From Chloroflexota bacterium (lineage in GTDB: Bacteria; Chloroflexota; Dormibacteria; CF-121), in contig VBIC01000113.1 in NCBI GenBank assembly GCA_005881425.1, positions 1-47,093 on the forward strand: a DNA stretch of 47,093 nucleotides. Direction: 5' to 3'. Positions 25,934 to 34,793 of the stretch are shown piece after piece (position 1 is the stretch's first letter; each line of letters opens with the position of its first letter). A model generated the notes under the pieces. The model was not told where the DNA came from. It did no database searches and worked only from the letters and a program-made list of their open reading frames with translations. The translations under genes were made by a program, and so were the position numbers.

Positions 25934-26821
25934 TTACGCAGATACGGCGGCGGCCTCGGCTTCGCCCGGCGGAGCCTCCCAGTACTCCTCCCCACGGCTG
26001 ATCAGGCCGCCGCCTTCGCGGGTCAGCCGCTGCGCGAAGTAGACCGGGATGAAGCTGGCCAGCACCACCACCATCGCCACCACGTTGACCACCGGCCGCT
26101 GGTTGGGCAGGCGGAGGTTGTTGAAGATCCACTTGGGCAGCGTGATCTCGGCGCCGGCGGTGAAGTTCGTGACCACGATCTCGTCGAAGGAGAGGGCGAA
26201 GGCGAGCAGACCGCCAGCCATGAGCGCGGTCGCGATGTTGGGCAGGATCACATAGCGGAAGGTCTGGAGGCCGTCCGCCCCCAGGTCCTGTGAGGCCTCC
26301 ACCAGCGAGGCCGAGGTGCGGCGCAGGCGCGCGATCACGTTGTTGTAGACGACGACGACGCAGAAGGTGGCGTGCCCTACGATGATGGTCAGCAGGCTGA
26401 AGGAGATCCCGAAGAGCTGGCCGCCGATGTTGATCGCCGAGTTCAGGGCCATACCGGTGACGATCCCGGGCAGCGCCAGCGGCAGCACCAGGAAGAAGGA
26501 GACCGCCTCCCGCCCGAAGAAGCGGAAGCGGTGGACGGCGAAGGCGGCGAGGCTGCCCAGCACCAGGGCGATCGTCGTCGCCCCCACTCCCGCCTTGATC
26601 GAAGTCACGAAGGCGGTCCGCACCTCGCTGTTGTTCCAGGTCGCGTAAAACCAGCGAGTCGAGAGACCGGTCAGCGGCCAGGACTGCGAGCGCAGGGGAT
26701 TGAAGACGTAGATGAAGATGACGAAGAGGGGAACGTAGAGGAAGAGGAGCACCAGCCCACTGACGATCCGCATGGCGACCCGGACGGAGCGCGGCTCGAT
26801 GGTTCGCGAGGTCCGGCTCAC
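25934..26821 (-). CDS. potC: polyamine ABC transporter permease (PotC-like)
   Basis: The second inner-membrane permease of a spermidine/putrescine ABC importer, 295 residues with about six membrane segments. The EAA loop that contacts the ATPase reads EASQDLGADGLQTFRYVILP. The segment SFDEIVVTNFTAG near the C-terminus is typical of PotC/YdcV. It overlaps the potB stop by four bases (ATGA), so translation is coupled. The order on the minus strand is potA, potD, potB, potC. Confidence 0.88.
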   Translation of the reverse strand: MSRTSRTIEPRSVRVAMRIVSGLVLLFLYVPLFVIFIYVFNPLRSQSWPLTGLSTRWFYATWNNSEVRTAFVTSIKAGVGATTIALVLGSLAAFAVHRFRFFGREAVSFFLVLPLALPGIVTGMALNSAINIGGQLFGISFSLLTIIVGHATFCVVVVYNNVIARLRRTSASLVEASQDLGADGLQTFRYVILPNIATALMAGGLLAFALSFDEIVVTNFTAGAEITLPKWIFNNLRLPNQRPVVNVVAMVVVLASFIPVYFAQRLTREGGGLISRGEEYWEAPPGEAEAAAVSA

Positions 26822-27666
26822 AGCGCCTCGAAGGCCTTCATCTGCCGGGCGATCAGCAGGTAGGCAGCCATGATCAAGGCGGGGACGATGGCATAGGCGG
26901 CGGCGAAGGGGACGTTGTTGGCCACACCCACGCTCTGGTAGATGACGTTTCCGATGAACTCGGTGTCGCCGACCAGGTCAGGCGCGATGTAGTCGCCCAG
27001 GGTCAGGGAGAACGCGAAGATAGAGCCGGCCACGATGCCGGGCCAGACGATGGGCAGGATGACTCGGCTCAAAGTCGTGCCCCAGCGCGCCCCCAGGTCG
27101 GTCGAGGCCTCGATCAGCGAGTCGGGAATTCGCTCCACCGCTGCGTACATGGGAAGCAGCACGTAGGGCAGCCAGAGGTAGCAGAACACGATCCAGAGGC
27201 TCCACTTGGAGAAGCCCAGGTTGGTCGTCCCGAGGTGGAGCTGGTGCAAGCTCCAGTTGAGGAGGCCGTCGCCCGAAAGGATCGTCCGCCAGGCGTAGAC
27301 ACGGACCAGGTAGCTGGACCACAGGGGCAGCACCATCGAGAGCAGTAGGAAGGTGCGCACCCGGGGGCTGGCGATCCGGGCAGCGTAGTAGGCGATCGGG
27401 AAGGCGAGCACGACGTCGGTCAGGGTCACGGCCAGCGCTATGCCCACGGTGCGAATCGCGATCTGGCGGTAGACGCCCTCGGCCAGCAGGGCCCGGAAGT
27501 TCTGCAGTCCCCAGTCCTGCACGATGGCCGCGGTCAGCGGGTCCTGGCGCCAGAAGGCGGTGAGGAAGAGAAAGGCGAGCGCGCCCAGGTAGATGACGAG
27601 CATCCAGAGCAGCGGCGGCGAGAGGATCAGAAGCAACCTCAGGCCAGGCAGGCGATACAGAAGCAC
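26818..27666 (-). CDS. potB: polyamine ABC transporter permease (PotB-like)
   Basis: The first permease of the importer, with six predicted membrane segments. The EAA loop reads EASTDLGARWGTTLSRVILP and the following SLTLGDYIAPDLVG is characteristic of PotB/YdcU. The start is uncertain: GTG 27666 gives VLLYRLPGLRLLLILS directly before the first membrane segment, while a GTG at 27753 would add 29 residues but overlap the potD gene by 40 bases. Neither has a strong ribosome-binding site. It is coupled to potC by an ATGA overlap. Confidence 0.85.
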   Translation of the reverse strand: MLLYRLPGLRLLLILSPPLLWMLVIYLGALAFLFLTAFWRQDPLTAAIVQDWGLQNFRALLAEGVYRQIAIRTVGIALAVTLTDVVLAFPIAYYAARIASPRVRTFLLLSMVLPLWSSYLVRVYAWRTILSGDGLLNWSLHQLHLGTTNLGFSKWSLWIVFCYLWLPYVLLPMYAAVERIPDSLIEASTDLGARWGTTLSRVILPIVWPGIVAGSIFAFSLTLGDYIAPDLVGDTEFIGNVIYQSVGVANNVPFAAAYAIVPALIMAAYLLIARQMKAFEAL

Positions 27667-27713
27667 GCCGGCACGGCGGCTCAGCGATCGGCCGGGAGCG
27701 GACGCGGCTGTCT

Positions 27714-28904
27714 CTATTTGGTGCCGCGGACCTCCTGCCACTTCTGCGACCACTCCGAGTAGTCGGTGCAGGTCGTGCCCCGGCTGTCGCCGCAGGCGGC
27801 CAGCGGCGTCTTCCAGAGCGCGATCTTCTTGAGGAAGGCGTCGTCCCCGCAGTGATAGTCGGAATCGGCGGTGGCGCCCAGGTGCTGGCGCAACAGGTCA
27901 CAGGCCTTGCCGTTGCTCGGCGTCGCGCCGTAGAACTCCGCGACCTGGTCCTGGACGTCGGGGCGCTCCGTCCACTGCATCCACCTGTACATGCAGTTCG
28001 GATGCTGGGAGTGAGACGACATCATCCAGGTGTCAGCCCAGCCGGTGGCGCCTTCCGAGGGGACGAGCGCGGCGATCGGCTTGTTCTCGCTCTTGAGAAA
28101 CGATACCTGGTAGGGCCAGGCAGTCCCGATCACCATGTCACCACTGCTGAACGGATCGGTCTCGTCAGTCGTCGCCGACCAGTACTTCTTGATCAGCGGC
28201 GCCTGCTGCTTGAGCAGGCTGATGGACGCCATCAGCTGAGTCTCGGTCAGCTCGTAGACGTCGGTTATGTGCAGGCTGGGCTGATGGGTCTTGAGATAGA
28301 GGGCGGCGTCGGCGATGAAGATCGGACTGTCGTAGGCGGCCACCTTGCCTTTGTAAGGCGAGTTGGGATCCCAGGTCGGGGCCCAGCTCGTGGGCGCCGG
28401 CTTGACGACCTGCGTGTTGTACATGAGTACGTTGGGGCCGTACATGTAAGGGACGCCGTAGTGATGTCCGTTGATGGTGTTGTGCTTGGGCGACTGGAGG
28501 GTCGGGATGACGTTCTTGAAGTCGGAGATCAGGCTGACGTTGACCTCGGCGACGTCCCCGTGGGCGATCAGCCTGTTGGTGGCGTCGCCGGAGGCGGATA
28601 CGCCGTCCCAGACCGTGCCCCCACCCTGGCGCATCAACGTCACCATCTCGTCGGAGGTGTCGGCGAACTTGACGTTGATGTTGCATCCCGTCTGCTTCTG
28701 GAAGGGCGTGACCCAGTCCACCTTGGGGTCCGTCTTGCCGCTCTCGACGTAGCCGGTCCAGGCGATCAGGTTGAGGGCGCCTTCGCCGGCGCCGACCGAC
28801 TGGAGCACGTTGGACGGCGGCGGCGCTCCTGATTGCGTCCCACCGCAGGCCGCAATCAAGAAGGCGATGCTGATCATGGGCACCGTGCGATAGGCGAGTT
28901 TCAT
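27714..28904 (-). CDS. potD: polyamine-binding lipoprotein of the ABC transporter (PotD/YdcS-like)
   Basis: The extracytoplasmic solute-binding protein that delivers spermidine or putrescine to the permeases. The 396-residue protein starts with a signal peptide and lipobox ([10 protein letters not shown]), then the PotD/YdcS opening [13 protein letters not shown], with [19 protein letters not shown] and the inter-lobe segments [16 protein letters not shown] and [11 protein letters not shown]. Its length is greater than classical PotD and closer to YdcS. Several Cys pairs in the C-terminal third could form disulfides. AGGAGG lies upstream of ATG 28904, which overlaps the potA stop (ATGA). Confidence 0.87.
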   Translation of the reverse strand: MKLAYRTVPMISIAFLIAACGGTQSGAPPPSNVLQSVGAGEGALNLIAWTGYVESGKTDPKVDWVTPFQKQTGCNINVKFADTSDEMVTLMRQGGGTVWDGVSASGDATNRLIAHGDVAEVNVSLISDFKNVIPTLQSPKHNTINGHHYGVPYMYGPNVLMYNTQVVKPAPTSWAPTWDPNSPYKGKVAAYDSPIFIADAALYLKTHQPSLHITDVYELTETQLMASISLLKQQAPLIKKYWSATTDETDPFSSGDMVIGTAWPYQVSFLKSENKPIAALVPSEGATGWADTWMMSSHSQHPNCMYRWMQWTERPDVQDQVAEFYGATPSNGKACDLLRQHLGATADSDYHCGDDAFLKKIALWKTPLAACGDSRGTTCTDYSEWSQKWQEVRGTK

Positions 28905-30028
28905 CGATCGACCTCCTCTTCGGTTCCTTTGGGCTCCGCCGGTTCGGCCAGCAGCCGGTTGTGCTCTTTGTTCCAGATCAGGCGGATGGCCGTGCCACGG
29001 GTCTTGAGCACCTGCATCGACGACATGGCGAGATTCTGCTGCAGGACCACGAGCTCGCCGCCGCCGTCCAGGTCCACGATGTAGCGGGTGAAGGCTCCGA
29101 CGTAGACGACCTCACGCACCGTGCCGGTGGCGGTCCACTCGTCGGCCCCGGTGATCTCCTCCAGGCGAGCCAGCCGGATCTTCTCCGGACGGACCGTGAA
29201 GGCCGCGGCCTGCCCGGTCACCGCCCGGGCGGCGTCGCCGGCGAGCACGTTGGAGGCGCCCACGAAGCCGGCCACGAAGGAGGTCGCCGGCCGCTCGTAG
29301 ACCTCGGCGGGTGAGCCCACCTGCTCCACCCGGCCCTGATTGAGGACAGCCAGACGGTCGCTCATGGTGAGCGCCTCCTCCTGGTCGTGGGTCACGTAGA
29401 TGAACGTCATCCCCATCCGCTCCTGGATGCTCTTGAGCTCGATCTGCATCTGCTGCCGCAGCTTGAGGTCGAGGGCTCCGAGCGGCTCGTCCAGGAGCAA
29501 GACTCGAGGCTGGTTGACCAGCGCCCGGGCCAGGGCAACCCGCTGCCGCTGGCCACCCGACAGCTCGCCCGGCTTGCGCCGCTCCAGGCGCTCCAGGCGC
29601 ATCATCCGGAGCGCCTCCCGCACCCTACGCCGCCGCTCCTGCACCCGAATCCGCTTGACCTTGAGCCCGTACTCCACGTTGGCGGCCACGGTCATGTGGG
29701 GGAAGAGCGCGTAGTCCTGGAATACGGTGTTCACGTCGCGCTCGTAAGCGGGCAGGCGGGAAACGTCCTGGCCGAGGAGAAGTATCCTGCCGGCGGTCGG
29801 CTCCTCGAAGCCGGCGATCATGCGCAGGCAGGTGGTCTTACCGCAACCGGAGGGCCCGAGGAGGGAGAAGAACTCGCCCTGGAGGATCTCCAGGTCCACC
29901 CCGGCCACGGCGACCACCTCGCCGAACACCTTACGCACACCGCGTAGGTGAACCGCCGGCACCGCTGGGGCCGGCTGCCGCCGGGGCGGGAGCGTATTCA
30001 CCGGACGGTCGAGGGCTGGTTGCGACAC
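28901..30028 (-). CDS. potA: polyamine ABC transporter ATP-binding protein (PotA-like)
   Basis: The ATPase of the importer. 375 residues: Walker [11 protein letters not shown]-loop [12 protein letters not shown], signature [15 protein letters not shown], Walker [13 protein letters not shown], and the switch His in [11 protein letters not shown]-terminal TOBE-like regulatory domain ([15 protein letters not shown]) follows, as in PotA/MalK types. It is the first gene of the operon potA-potD-potB-potC. GTG 30028 is used; a GGGGAGGA sequence lies slightly far upstream. A very good sigma-70 promoter sits at 30110-30082. Confidence 0.92.
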   Translation of the reverse strand: MSQPALDRPVNTLPPRRQPAPAVPAVHLRGVRKVFGEVVAVAGVDLEILQGEFFSLLGPSGCGKTTCLRMIAGFEEPTAGRILLLGQDVSRLPAYERDVNTVFQDYALFPHMTVAANVEYGLKVKRIRVQERRRRVREALRMMRLERLERRKPGELSGGQRQRVALARALVNQPRVLLLDEPLGALDLKLRQQMQIELKSIQERMGMTFIYVTHDQEEALTMSDRLAVLNQGRVEQVGSPAEVYERPATSFVAGFVGASNVLAGDAARAVTGQAAAFTVRPEKIRLARLEEITGADEWTATGTVREVVYVGAFTRYIVDLDGGGELVVLQQNLAMSSMQVLKTRGTAIRLIWNKEHNRLLAEPAEPKGTEEEVDR

Positions 30029-30081
30029 GACGGCTTGTGTTGTCCTCCCCTCCGGGCTCGAAATCCCCGGCGACTCCGAGC

Positions 30082-30110
30082 AAACTAACCAACTCCCTCC
30101 ACTTTGTCAA
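30082..30110 (-). promoter_or_regulatory. sigma-70 promoter for the potA operon
   Basis: On the minus strand TTGACA (30110-30105) and TAGTTT (30087-30082) are separated by exactly 17 bases. A transcript start near 30075 would give a leader of about 47 bases with a GGGGAGGA ribosome-binding site before GTG 30028. Confidence 0.65.
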
Positions 30111-30121
30111 TTCGCGCGTGC

Positions 30122-30150
30122 TTGCGCCCGGCCTGCCGGTCGTGTACGTT
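30122..30150 (+). promoter_or_regulatory. candidate promoter for the amine oxidase
   Basis: TTGCGC (30122-30127) and TACGTT (30145-30150) are separated by 17 bases, reading away from potA. The GAGGAGGGG ribosome-binding site and ATG 30203 follow. The divergent pair suggests shared control of uptake and oxidation. Confidence 0.45.
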
Positions 30151-30202
30151 ACCGATCGCAGTCCTCGATCCGCCGATTCCCAACCAGAGGAGGGGAACTC
30201 TG

Positions 30203-31792
30203 ATGGCACGGACCCCGTTGCTGCGAGCGATCCAGCGTCTTTACCAGGACTTCGGAGGAGCGGCGGGCTCGATGGACCCGGCGTGACTTCGTCAAGGCTG
30301 GCGGCGCGGCCCTGGGAGCCGTGGCGTTGGGCGGCACCGTCCCGGCCCTGGCCGGCAAGGCCTTCGCCGGCCAGCCCCGGATCGCCATCGTCGGCGGCGG
30401 GATCGCGGGCCTGAACGCGGCGCTGACCCTGTCCGACGCCGGCTACACCTCGACCGTCTACGAGGCCTCCAGCCGGGTGGGCGGCCGGATGCACTCGGAC
30501 ACCACCTCCTGGGCCAACGGCCAGGTCTCGGAGCACTGCGGCGAGCTGATCGACAGCGGCCACAAGGTGATCCAGCAGCTGGCCAAGAGGTTCGGCTTCG
30601 GCTTGACCGACCTGCTCTCCGCCCAGCCCAACCAGTCCACCGACACCTTCTACTTCCTGGGCGGCTATTACCCCAACGCCCAGGCCAACTCCGACTTCAA
30701 GCCGGTCTACAACCAGGTCCACTCCGACGCCAGCGCGGCCGGATACCCGACCCTCTACAACAGCGCCAGCTCGACCAGATGAGCCTCTACGACTACATCG
30801 AGACCTACGTGGCCGGCGGCCACGCCTCCCCCATGGGACGGCTGCTCGACGTCGCCTACAACACCGAGTACGGGAACGAGACGACGGTGCAGAGCTCTCT
30901 CAACCTGATCTACCTGCTCGCATACCAGCCCCAGCCGGGCCAGTTCCGGATATTCGGGGCGTCCGACGAGCGCTATCACGTCACGGGCGGCAACGAGCAG
31001 GTGCCCCGGGCGATGGCCGCCTATCTCCAGGCCAACGGCAGCAGCGTCAACCTCGATACCAGCCTCACCGGGATCGTCCTCAACCGGGACGGCAGCTACA
31101 CGCTGAGCTTCTCGAGCGGGAACCAGAAATCGTCCGCGGTGGCGGACCGTGTGGTCCTGGCCCTCCCCTTCTCGGTGCTGCGCACCATCCTCTCCAGCGG
31201 GTCGAGCTACACCAGGGCCGGCTTCGACGGCCTGAAGCAGACCGCCATCCAGCAGCTCGGCTACGGGACCAACAGCAAGCTGCACATGCAGTTCAGCGGG
31301 CGGCTGTGGAACCAGACCGGTCCCTGGGGCATCTCGACCGGTTACTCGTTCTCCGACCTCGCCTACCAGAACAGCTGGGACGTCAGCCGGGGGCAGGGCG
31401 GCTCGACCGGGATCCTGGTCAACTACACGGGCGGCAACCAGGGGGCCTCGCTCAGCAACCCCTCGATGCTGGCGACCTACACCCAGAACGCGCTCCAGGA
31501 CCTGGAGAAGGTCTTTCCCGGCATCTCGGCGACCTTCAACGGGATCTCGACCCTCGACTACCCGCTCGGCAACCCCTACCTGCTCGGCTCCTATTCCTAC
31601 TGGAAGGTCGGACAGTACACGCAGTTCAGCGGCTTCGAGAGGGCGCGCCAGCCTTACCCCAACGGCAGGTGTCACTTCGCCGGGGAGCACTGTTCGATCA
31701 ACTTCCAGGGCTACATGGAGGGCGGCGCGCAGGAGGGCGCCCGGGCGGCCAACGAGATCCTGGACGATTACAAGGCCGGCATCTTCCCTTAG
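30203..31792 (+). pseudogene. Tat-exported flavin amine oxidase, interrupted by two frameshifts
   Basis: A flavin monoamine/polyamine oxidase, expected to oxidise an amine to aldehyde, ammonia and hydrogen peroxide. ATG 30203, with GAGGAGGGG upstream, starts MARTPLLRAIQRLYQDF, then the frame closes at TGA after 27 codons. One frame over, the Tat signal TRRDFVKAGGAALG and the FAD motif IAIVGGGIAGLNAAL continue, with no start codon of its own between 30204 and the GTG at 30321; the break lies around 30245-30275. A second break is at about 30770: YPTLYNSA stops at 30782 while LDQMSLYDYIE continues in another frame, with a few expected residues missing. The rest is a normal C-terminus ending with FAGEHCS...GYMEGG. 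This is a pseudogene or an assembly error. Confidence 0.78.
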
Positions 31793-31814
31793 ACCGCGAG
31801 CCGATCGCCGTCTG

Positions 31815-31820
31815 TAGACT
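31815..31820 (+). promoter_or_regulatory. candidate -10 box (TAGACT) for the DUF2277 gene
   Basis: TAGACT ends six bases before ATG 31827, with no Shine-Dalgarno. The identical hexamer and spacing occur at 37598-37603. Confidence 0.5.
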
Positions 31821-31826
31821 CGGCGC

Positions 31827-32081
31827 ATGTGCCGAAGCATCAAGACCCTGCGCCGCAGCGACTCCCCGGCGACCGAGCAGGAGGTCCATGACGCCGCCCT
31901 GCAGTTCGTGCGCAAGATCAGCGGCTACAGGGCGCCTTCCCAGGCCAACGCGGTCCCCTTCGAGGCCGCGGTCGGCGAGATCAAGGCCAGCTCCCGTCGC
32001 CTGCTGCTGGCCCTGAATTCGAGTTCCGGCGGACGGACCCGTAGGGCAGGCCCGGTACACTCGAAGCGTGACCGGCGGTGA
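31827..32081 (+). CDS. DUF2277 family protein
   Basis: An 84-residue protein beginning MCRSIKTLRRSDSPATEQEV and continuing ALQFVRKISGYRAPSQAN, the diagnostic core of DUF2277, a small conserved family without known function. The last 20 residues are basic and poorly conserved-looking. ATG 31827 is the presumed transcript start. The 3' end overlaps the start of the DsbA-like gene by 14 bases. Confidence 0.85.
   Translation: MCRSIKTLRRSDSPATEQEVHDAALQFVRKISGYRAPSQANAVPFEAAVGEIKASSRRLLLALNSSSGGRTRRAGPVHSKRDRR
32056..32061 (+). promoter_or_regulatory. candidate -10 box (TACACT) for the DsbA-like gene
   Basis: TACACT inside the end of the DUF2277 gene lies six bases before GTG 32068, suggesting an independent leaderless transcript. 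Confidence 0.4.
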
Positions 32082-32679
32082 GCTGACCGTCTACATCGAT
32101 TTCCTCTGCCCCTGGGCCTATCGCGGCGCCATGTGGCTCGACGAGGTGGCGCGCGGAGGCCGGATCCAGCCCGCCTACCGCTTCTTCTCGCTGATGGAGA
32201 ACCATCGAACGCGGGAGGGCGGGCCGGCAATCCCGGTCTGGGAACAGGAGTCGCCGGTCCCAGGGCTTCAGGCGTTCCGCGCGGCGATCGCGGCGCGCAG
32301 CCAGGGGCCGGAGGCTGGCGACCGCTTCCGGCGCGAGCTGCAGCTGGCCCGTCACCGCGACGCGCTCAAGGCGGACGATGCGGCCACACACGAGCTGGCC
32401 GCGCAAAGGGCCGGGCTCGACCTGGCGCGCTTTGAGCGCGACAGGCTATCAGCCGGCTTCTCGTTGCTGGCGGCCGATCATGCGCAGGCCGTGGCCGCAG
32501 GCATCTTCGGCGTGCCCACGCTGGTCTGGCCCGAGGGCCGCAGCTACTACCTGAAGATCAACGACCTGATCCCCTCCGAGCGCGCGATTCCCCTCTACGA
32601 CGCGATCGAGCTGGTCCATCGCTTCGGCGAGGTGGTGGAGATCAAGACCCCCGAGAGTGAGGGCACCCTGGCGGCATAG
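32068..32679 (+). CDS. DsbA-family thioredoxin-fold oxidoreductase (FrnE-like)
   Basis: A 203-residue protein of the DsbA/FrnE/2-hydroxychromene-carboxylate isomerase superfamily. After the first strand (LTVYIDFLCPWAYR) it has a single active-site Cys in CPWA rather than CxxC, so disulfide exchange is doubtful and a glutathione-transferase/isomerase-like role is possible. The cis-Pro loop FGVPTLVWP is present near the C-terminus. There is no signal peptide, so it is cytosolic. GTG 32068 follows a TACACT box by six bases. Confidence 0.78.
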   Translation: MTGGELTVYIDFLCPWAYRGAMWLDEVARGGRIQPAYRFFSLMENHRTREGGPAIPVWEQESPVPGLQAFRAAIAARSQGPEAGDRFRRELQLARHRDALKADDAATHELAAQRAGLDLARFERDRLSAGFSLLAADHAQAVAAGIFGVPTLVWPEGRSYYLKINDLIPSERAIPLYDAIELVHRFGEVVEIKTPESEGTLAA

Positions 32680-32702
32680 CCGCCGCAGCAAACCTATAGG
32701 CC

Positions 32703-33146
32703 TCAGCGGCGGCTGGGGGCGGGCGGTTCCTCGGGCAGGAGCCAGGGCAGGGCTTCGGCCATGGGGCGGACGAGCGCCGCGTAGTGCGCGTGGTCGATCC
32801 GGTCGCGGGCGACGATCCCGAGCGCTGCCCCGAGCATGGCCCGCTCGGCCTTGTGGCCGGTCTCGCCGTGCTCTACCTTCCAGGCTTCTAGCGAGGACCG
32901 GCCCTCGGTCAGGTCGAGGACCGTCCGCCGGACCCGCTCCCAGTCCGGCCCACGGGACTGGGATTCGATCGACTTCAGGGCCAGCTTCTCCGCTTCGCGA
33001 AAGCGCTCCAGGGTGGCCGGGTCCTCATGCCGGTCCCAGCCCCAGGCAACTCGCTCGATGCCCACCGGCGAGAGAGTCCGGGCGTCGCCGAGCAGGCGGT
33101 CGATCCCCCGTTCGGTCGCCGGGTAGCCGTAGCCGTCGCGATCCAC
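32703..33146 (-). CDS. hypothetical protein, 147 residues
   Basis: I do not recognise this protein. It is soluble, charged and predicted largely helical, with no Cys and no signal. Notable segments are VAWGWDRHEDPATLERF and GHKAERAMLGAALG. The start GTG 33146 is supported by a TAGGAT box exactly six bases upstream and by the absence of a Shine-Dalgarno. It lies 21 bases downstream of the LuxR-type regulator on the same strand but has its own candidate promoter. Confidence 0.55.
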   Translation of the reverse strand: MDRDGYGYPATERGIDRLLGDARTLSPVGIERVAWGWDRHEDPATLERFREAEKLALKSIESQSRGPDWERVRRTVLDLTEGRSSLEAWKVEHGETGHKAERAMLGAALGIVARDRIDHAHYAALVRPMAEALPWLLPEEPPAPSRR

Positions 33147-33152
33147 TCGAAC

Positions 33153-33158
33153 ATCCTA
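33153..33158 (-). promoter_or_regulatory. candidate -10 box (TAGGAT) for the 147-aa gene
   Basis: On the minus strand TAGGAT is followed after six bases by GTG 33146, a leaderless arrangement. Confidence 0.4.
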
Positions 33159-33167
33159 CCTGCGCCG

Positions 33168-33806
33168 CTAGACCAGGATCCAGCCGCGGCGGATGGCGCG
33201 GGCCACGGCCTCTGCCCGGGACCTGGCGTCGAGCTTGCCGAGCACGGCGCCGGCGTGGAACTTGACGGTGTGCTCCGAGATCGCGAGCCGGAGCGCGATC
33301 TGCCGGTTGGTCAGGCCGCGGGCCATCGCCTGGAGCACCTCCAGCTCCCGCGGGGTGAGCGTCTGAGCCAGGCCGGCCGCGCGCGCCGGCACCGGCTCCT
33401 CGGCGGGCAGAAGGGATGCGATCTCGCCTCTCGGCACGACCACCAGCCGCTGGGCGCAGGCAGCAAGGGCGGCGGCCAGCGTCCGGCGGTCGACCTCCGC
33501 GGGAAGGAGCGCAGCGGCCCCCAGGGCGAGCGCCTGCACGGTCGACCCCGGACCTCCGCCCAGGGCTACTATCGGGAGCCCGGCCTCCCCCTCGGCGAGC
33601 TGCGCGATCGCCTCCAGGTCTTCGCCCTCGCCGGCCCCCAGGTCGAGGAGGACGACGTCGGCCAGCAGCTGGGAGGCCAGCTCGCCCGCCTCGCCGATCC
33701 CGCAGCTTGCGACCGGGGCGACCCCAGACACCCCCCCAAGGAGCGCCTCCATCCCCGCACGCGCGAGGGGGCTGGAGGAGACGACCAGGACGCGGACGTC
33801 AGGCAT
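33168..33806 (-). CDS. NarL/LuxR-type regulator with a degenerate receiver domain
   Basis: 212 residues: an N-terminal receiver-like domain and a C-terminal LuxR HTH (LTPRELEVLQAMARGLTNRQIALRLAISEHTVKFH). The receiver keeps an Asp at the phospho-site position (VVLLDLG, about residue 55), but the N-terminal acidic pair is replaced by Ser (VVSSSPLARAG), and the conserved Lys after the fourth strand appears as Pro (ALLPAEVD). It may therefore act without phosphorylation. The gene overlaps the glycosylase stop by eight bases. No sensor kinase is adjacent. Confidence 0.82.
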   Translation of the reverse strand: MPDVRVLVVSSSPLARAGMEALLGGVSGVAPVASCGIGEAGELASQLLADVVLLDLGAGEGEDLEAIAQLAEGEAGLPIVALGGGPGSTVQALALGAAALLPAEVDRRTLAAALAACAQRLVVVPRGEIASLLPAEEPVPARAAGLAQTLTPRELEVLQAMARGLTNRQIALRLAISEHTVKFHAGAVLGKLDARSRAEAVARAIRRGWILV

Positions 33807-34755
33807 GGTCCACGAGCGCGGGCATCTCGCCCACCCAGTCGCGGGTCAGGACCATCCAGAAGGCGAGCCCGGCGTAACGACCGTAGCGCGCGAAGCGGCG
33901 CTGTATGGCACGGTCGCTGACCGCGCCCCTGCCGCGGAGCCGAGCGTAGGTCGGACGGGTCCAGGAGTCCAGGATCAACGTCGAGGTTCTACCCAACAGC
34001 AGCCCGATATGCGCAGCCGCATAGGGACCGATGCCCGGGAGGGAGCGCAGGCGTAGGGCGACTTCGTCGTCGGAGAAGGCGGCGGAGCGGGCGTCTCCGA
34101 GGGACTCCAGGTCCAGGCTTCCCTCCGCCACCGCCGCGGCGATCCGCTTCAGGGACGCCGTCCGGTAGCCCGCTCTGGCCACGCTCCGGTAGAAACCCTC
34201 GGGTGCGGCGGCCATGGCCTGCGGTGTGGGGAAGGCCCGGCCCTGAGGGCCATGCGGCGGCGCGCCTTCAGCCCGAGCGCCCAGGTGCTCCACCAGGGCG
34301 CTCACCATCCGGACCGTGCCCGACCAGGAGCAGTTGGTCGTACAGACGGTCTTGATCACGTCCTCGAAGACACTCGCGCCCCGGATCATGCGGCCGGCGC
34401 CGGCACAGACCCAGGACAGCTCCGGGTCCTTGCGCGCCAGCCGGTAGAAGGGCGACAGGTCGACCTCGAGGCTGAGCATCCGGCGGAGCCTTTGCAGCAG
34501 ATCCCGGCCGTCTGAGGCCCGCAGCCGCGAGCCCGCCACCTGAACTGTGCTGAAGCCGCGACGCCCTGCCTGCACGCGGACTGTCCGGGCGCCCTTGTCC
34601 AGCGGCAGCGTCACCTCCAGGGTCCAGGCCTGGGTGTCGATGCGCATCGGCGGCAGGGAGGCCACGCCGTGGCAGGTCAGGAGCCGGCGCAGGTCCACCG
34701 GCTCGCCGGCCGGGCCAGCGAGCTCGATCTCCCTGATGGGCACCCATGGAGCCAC
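33799..34755 (-). CDS. HhH-GPD DNA glycosylase (AlkA/OGG-like)
   Basis: A base-excision repair glycosylase of 318 residues. The N-terminal beta domain resembles AlkA/OGG. The core has VFEDVIKTVCTTNCSWSGTVRM, where the family's substrate-binding helix lies, and the HhH-Pro/Asp signature LPGIGPYAAAHIGLLLG followed by the catalytic Asp in LILDSW. No Fe-S cluster Cys set follows. GTG 34755, preceded by AGGACAGGGG, is chosen; the frame stays open far upstream but only within the M23 gene. Which damaged base it removes is not clear. Confidence 0.8.
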   Translation of the reverse strand: MAPWVPIREIELAGPAGEPVDLRRLLTCHGVASLPPMRIDTQAWTLEVTLPLDKGARTVRVQAGRRGFSTVQVAGSRLRASDGRDLLQRLRRMLSLEVDLSPFYRLARKDPELSWVCAGAGRMIRGASVFEDVIKTVCTTNCSWSGTVRMVSALVEHLGARAEGAPPHGPQGRAFPTPQAMAAAPEGFYRSVARAGYRTASLKRIAAAVAEGSLDLESLGDARSAAFSDDEVALRLRSLPGIGPYAAAHIGLLLGRTSTLILDSWTRPTYARLRGRGAVSDRAIQRRFARYGRYAGLAFWMVLTRDWVGEMPALVDHA

Positions 34756-34793
34756 GCCCCTGTCCTGGGGATCAGGTCGCGGCGGGGCGGCGC

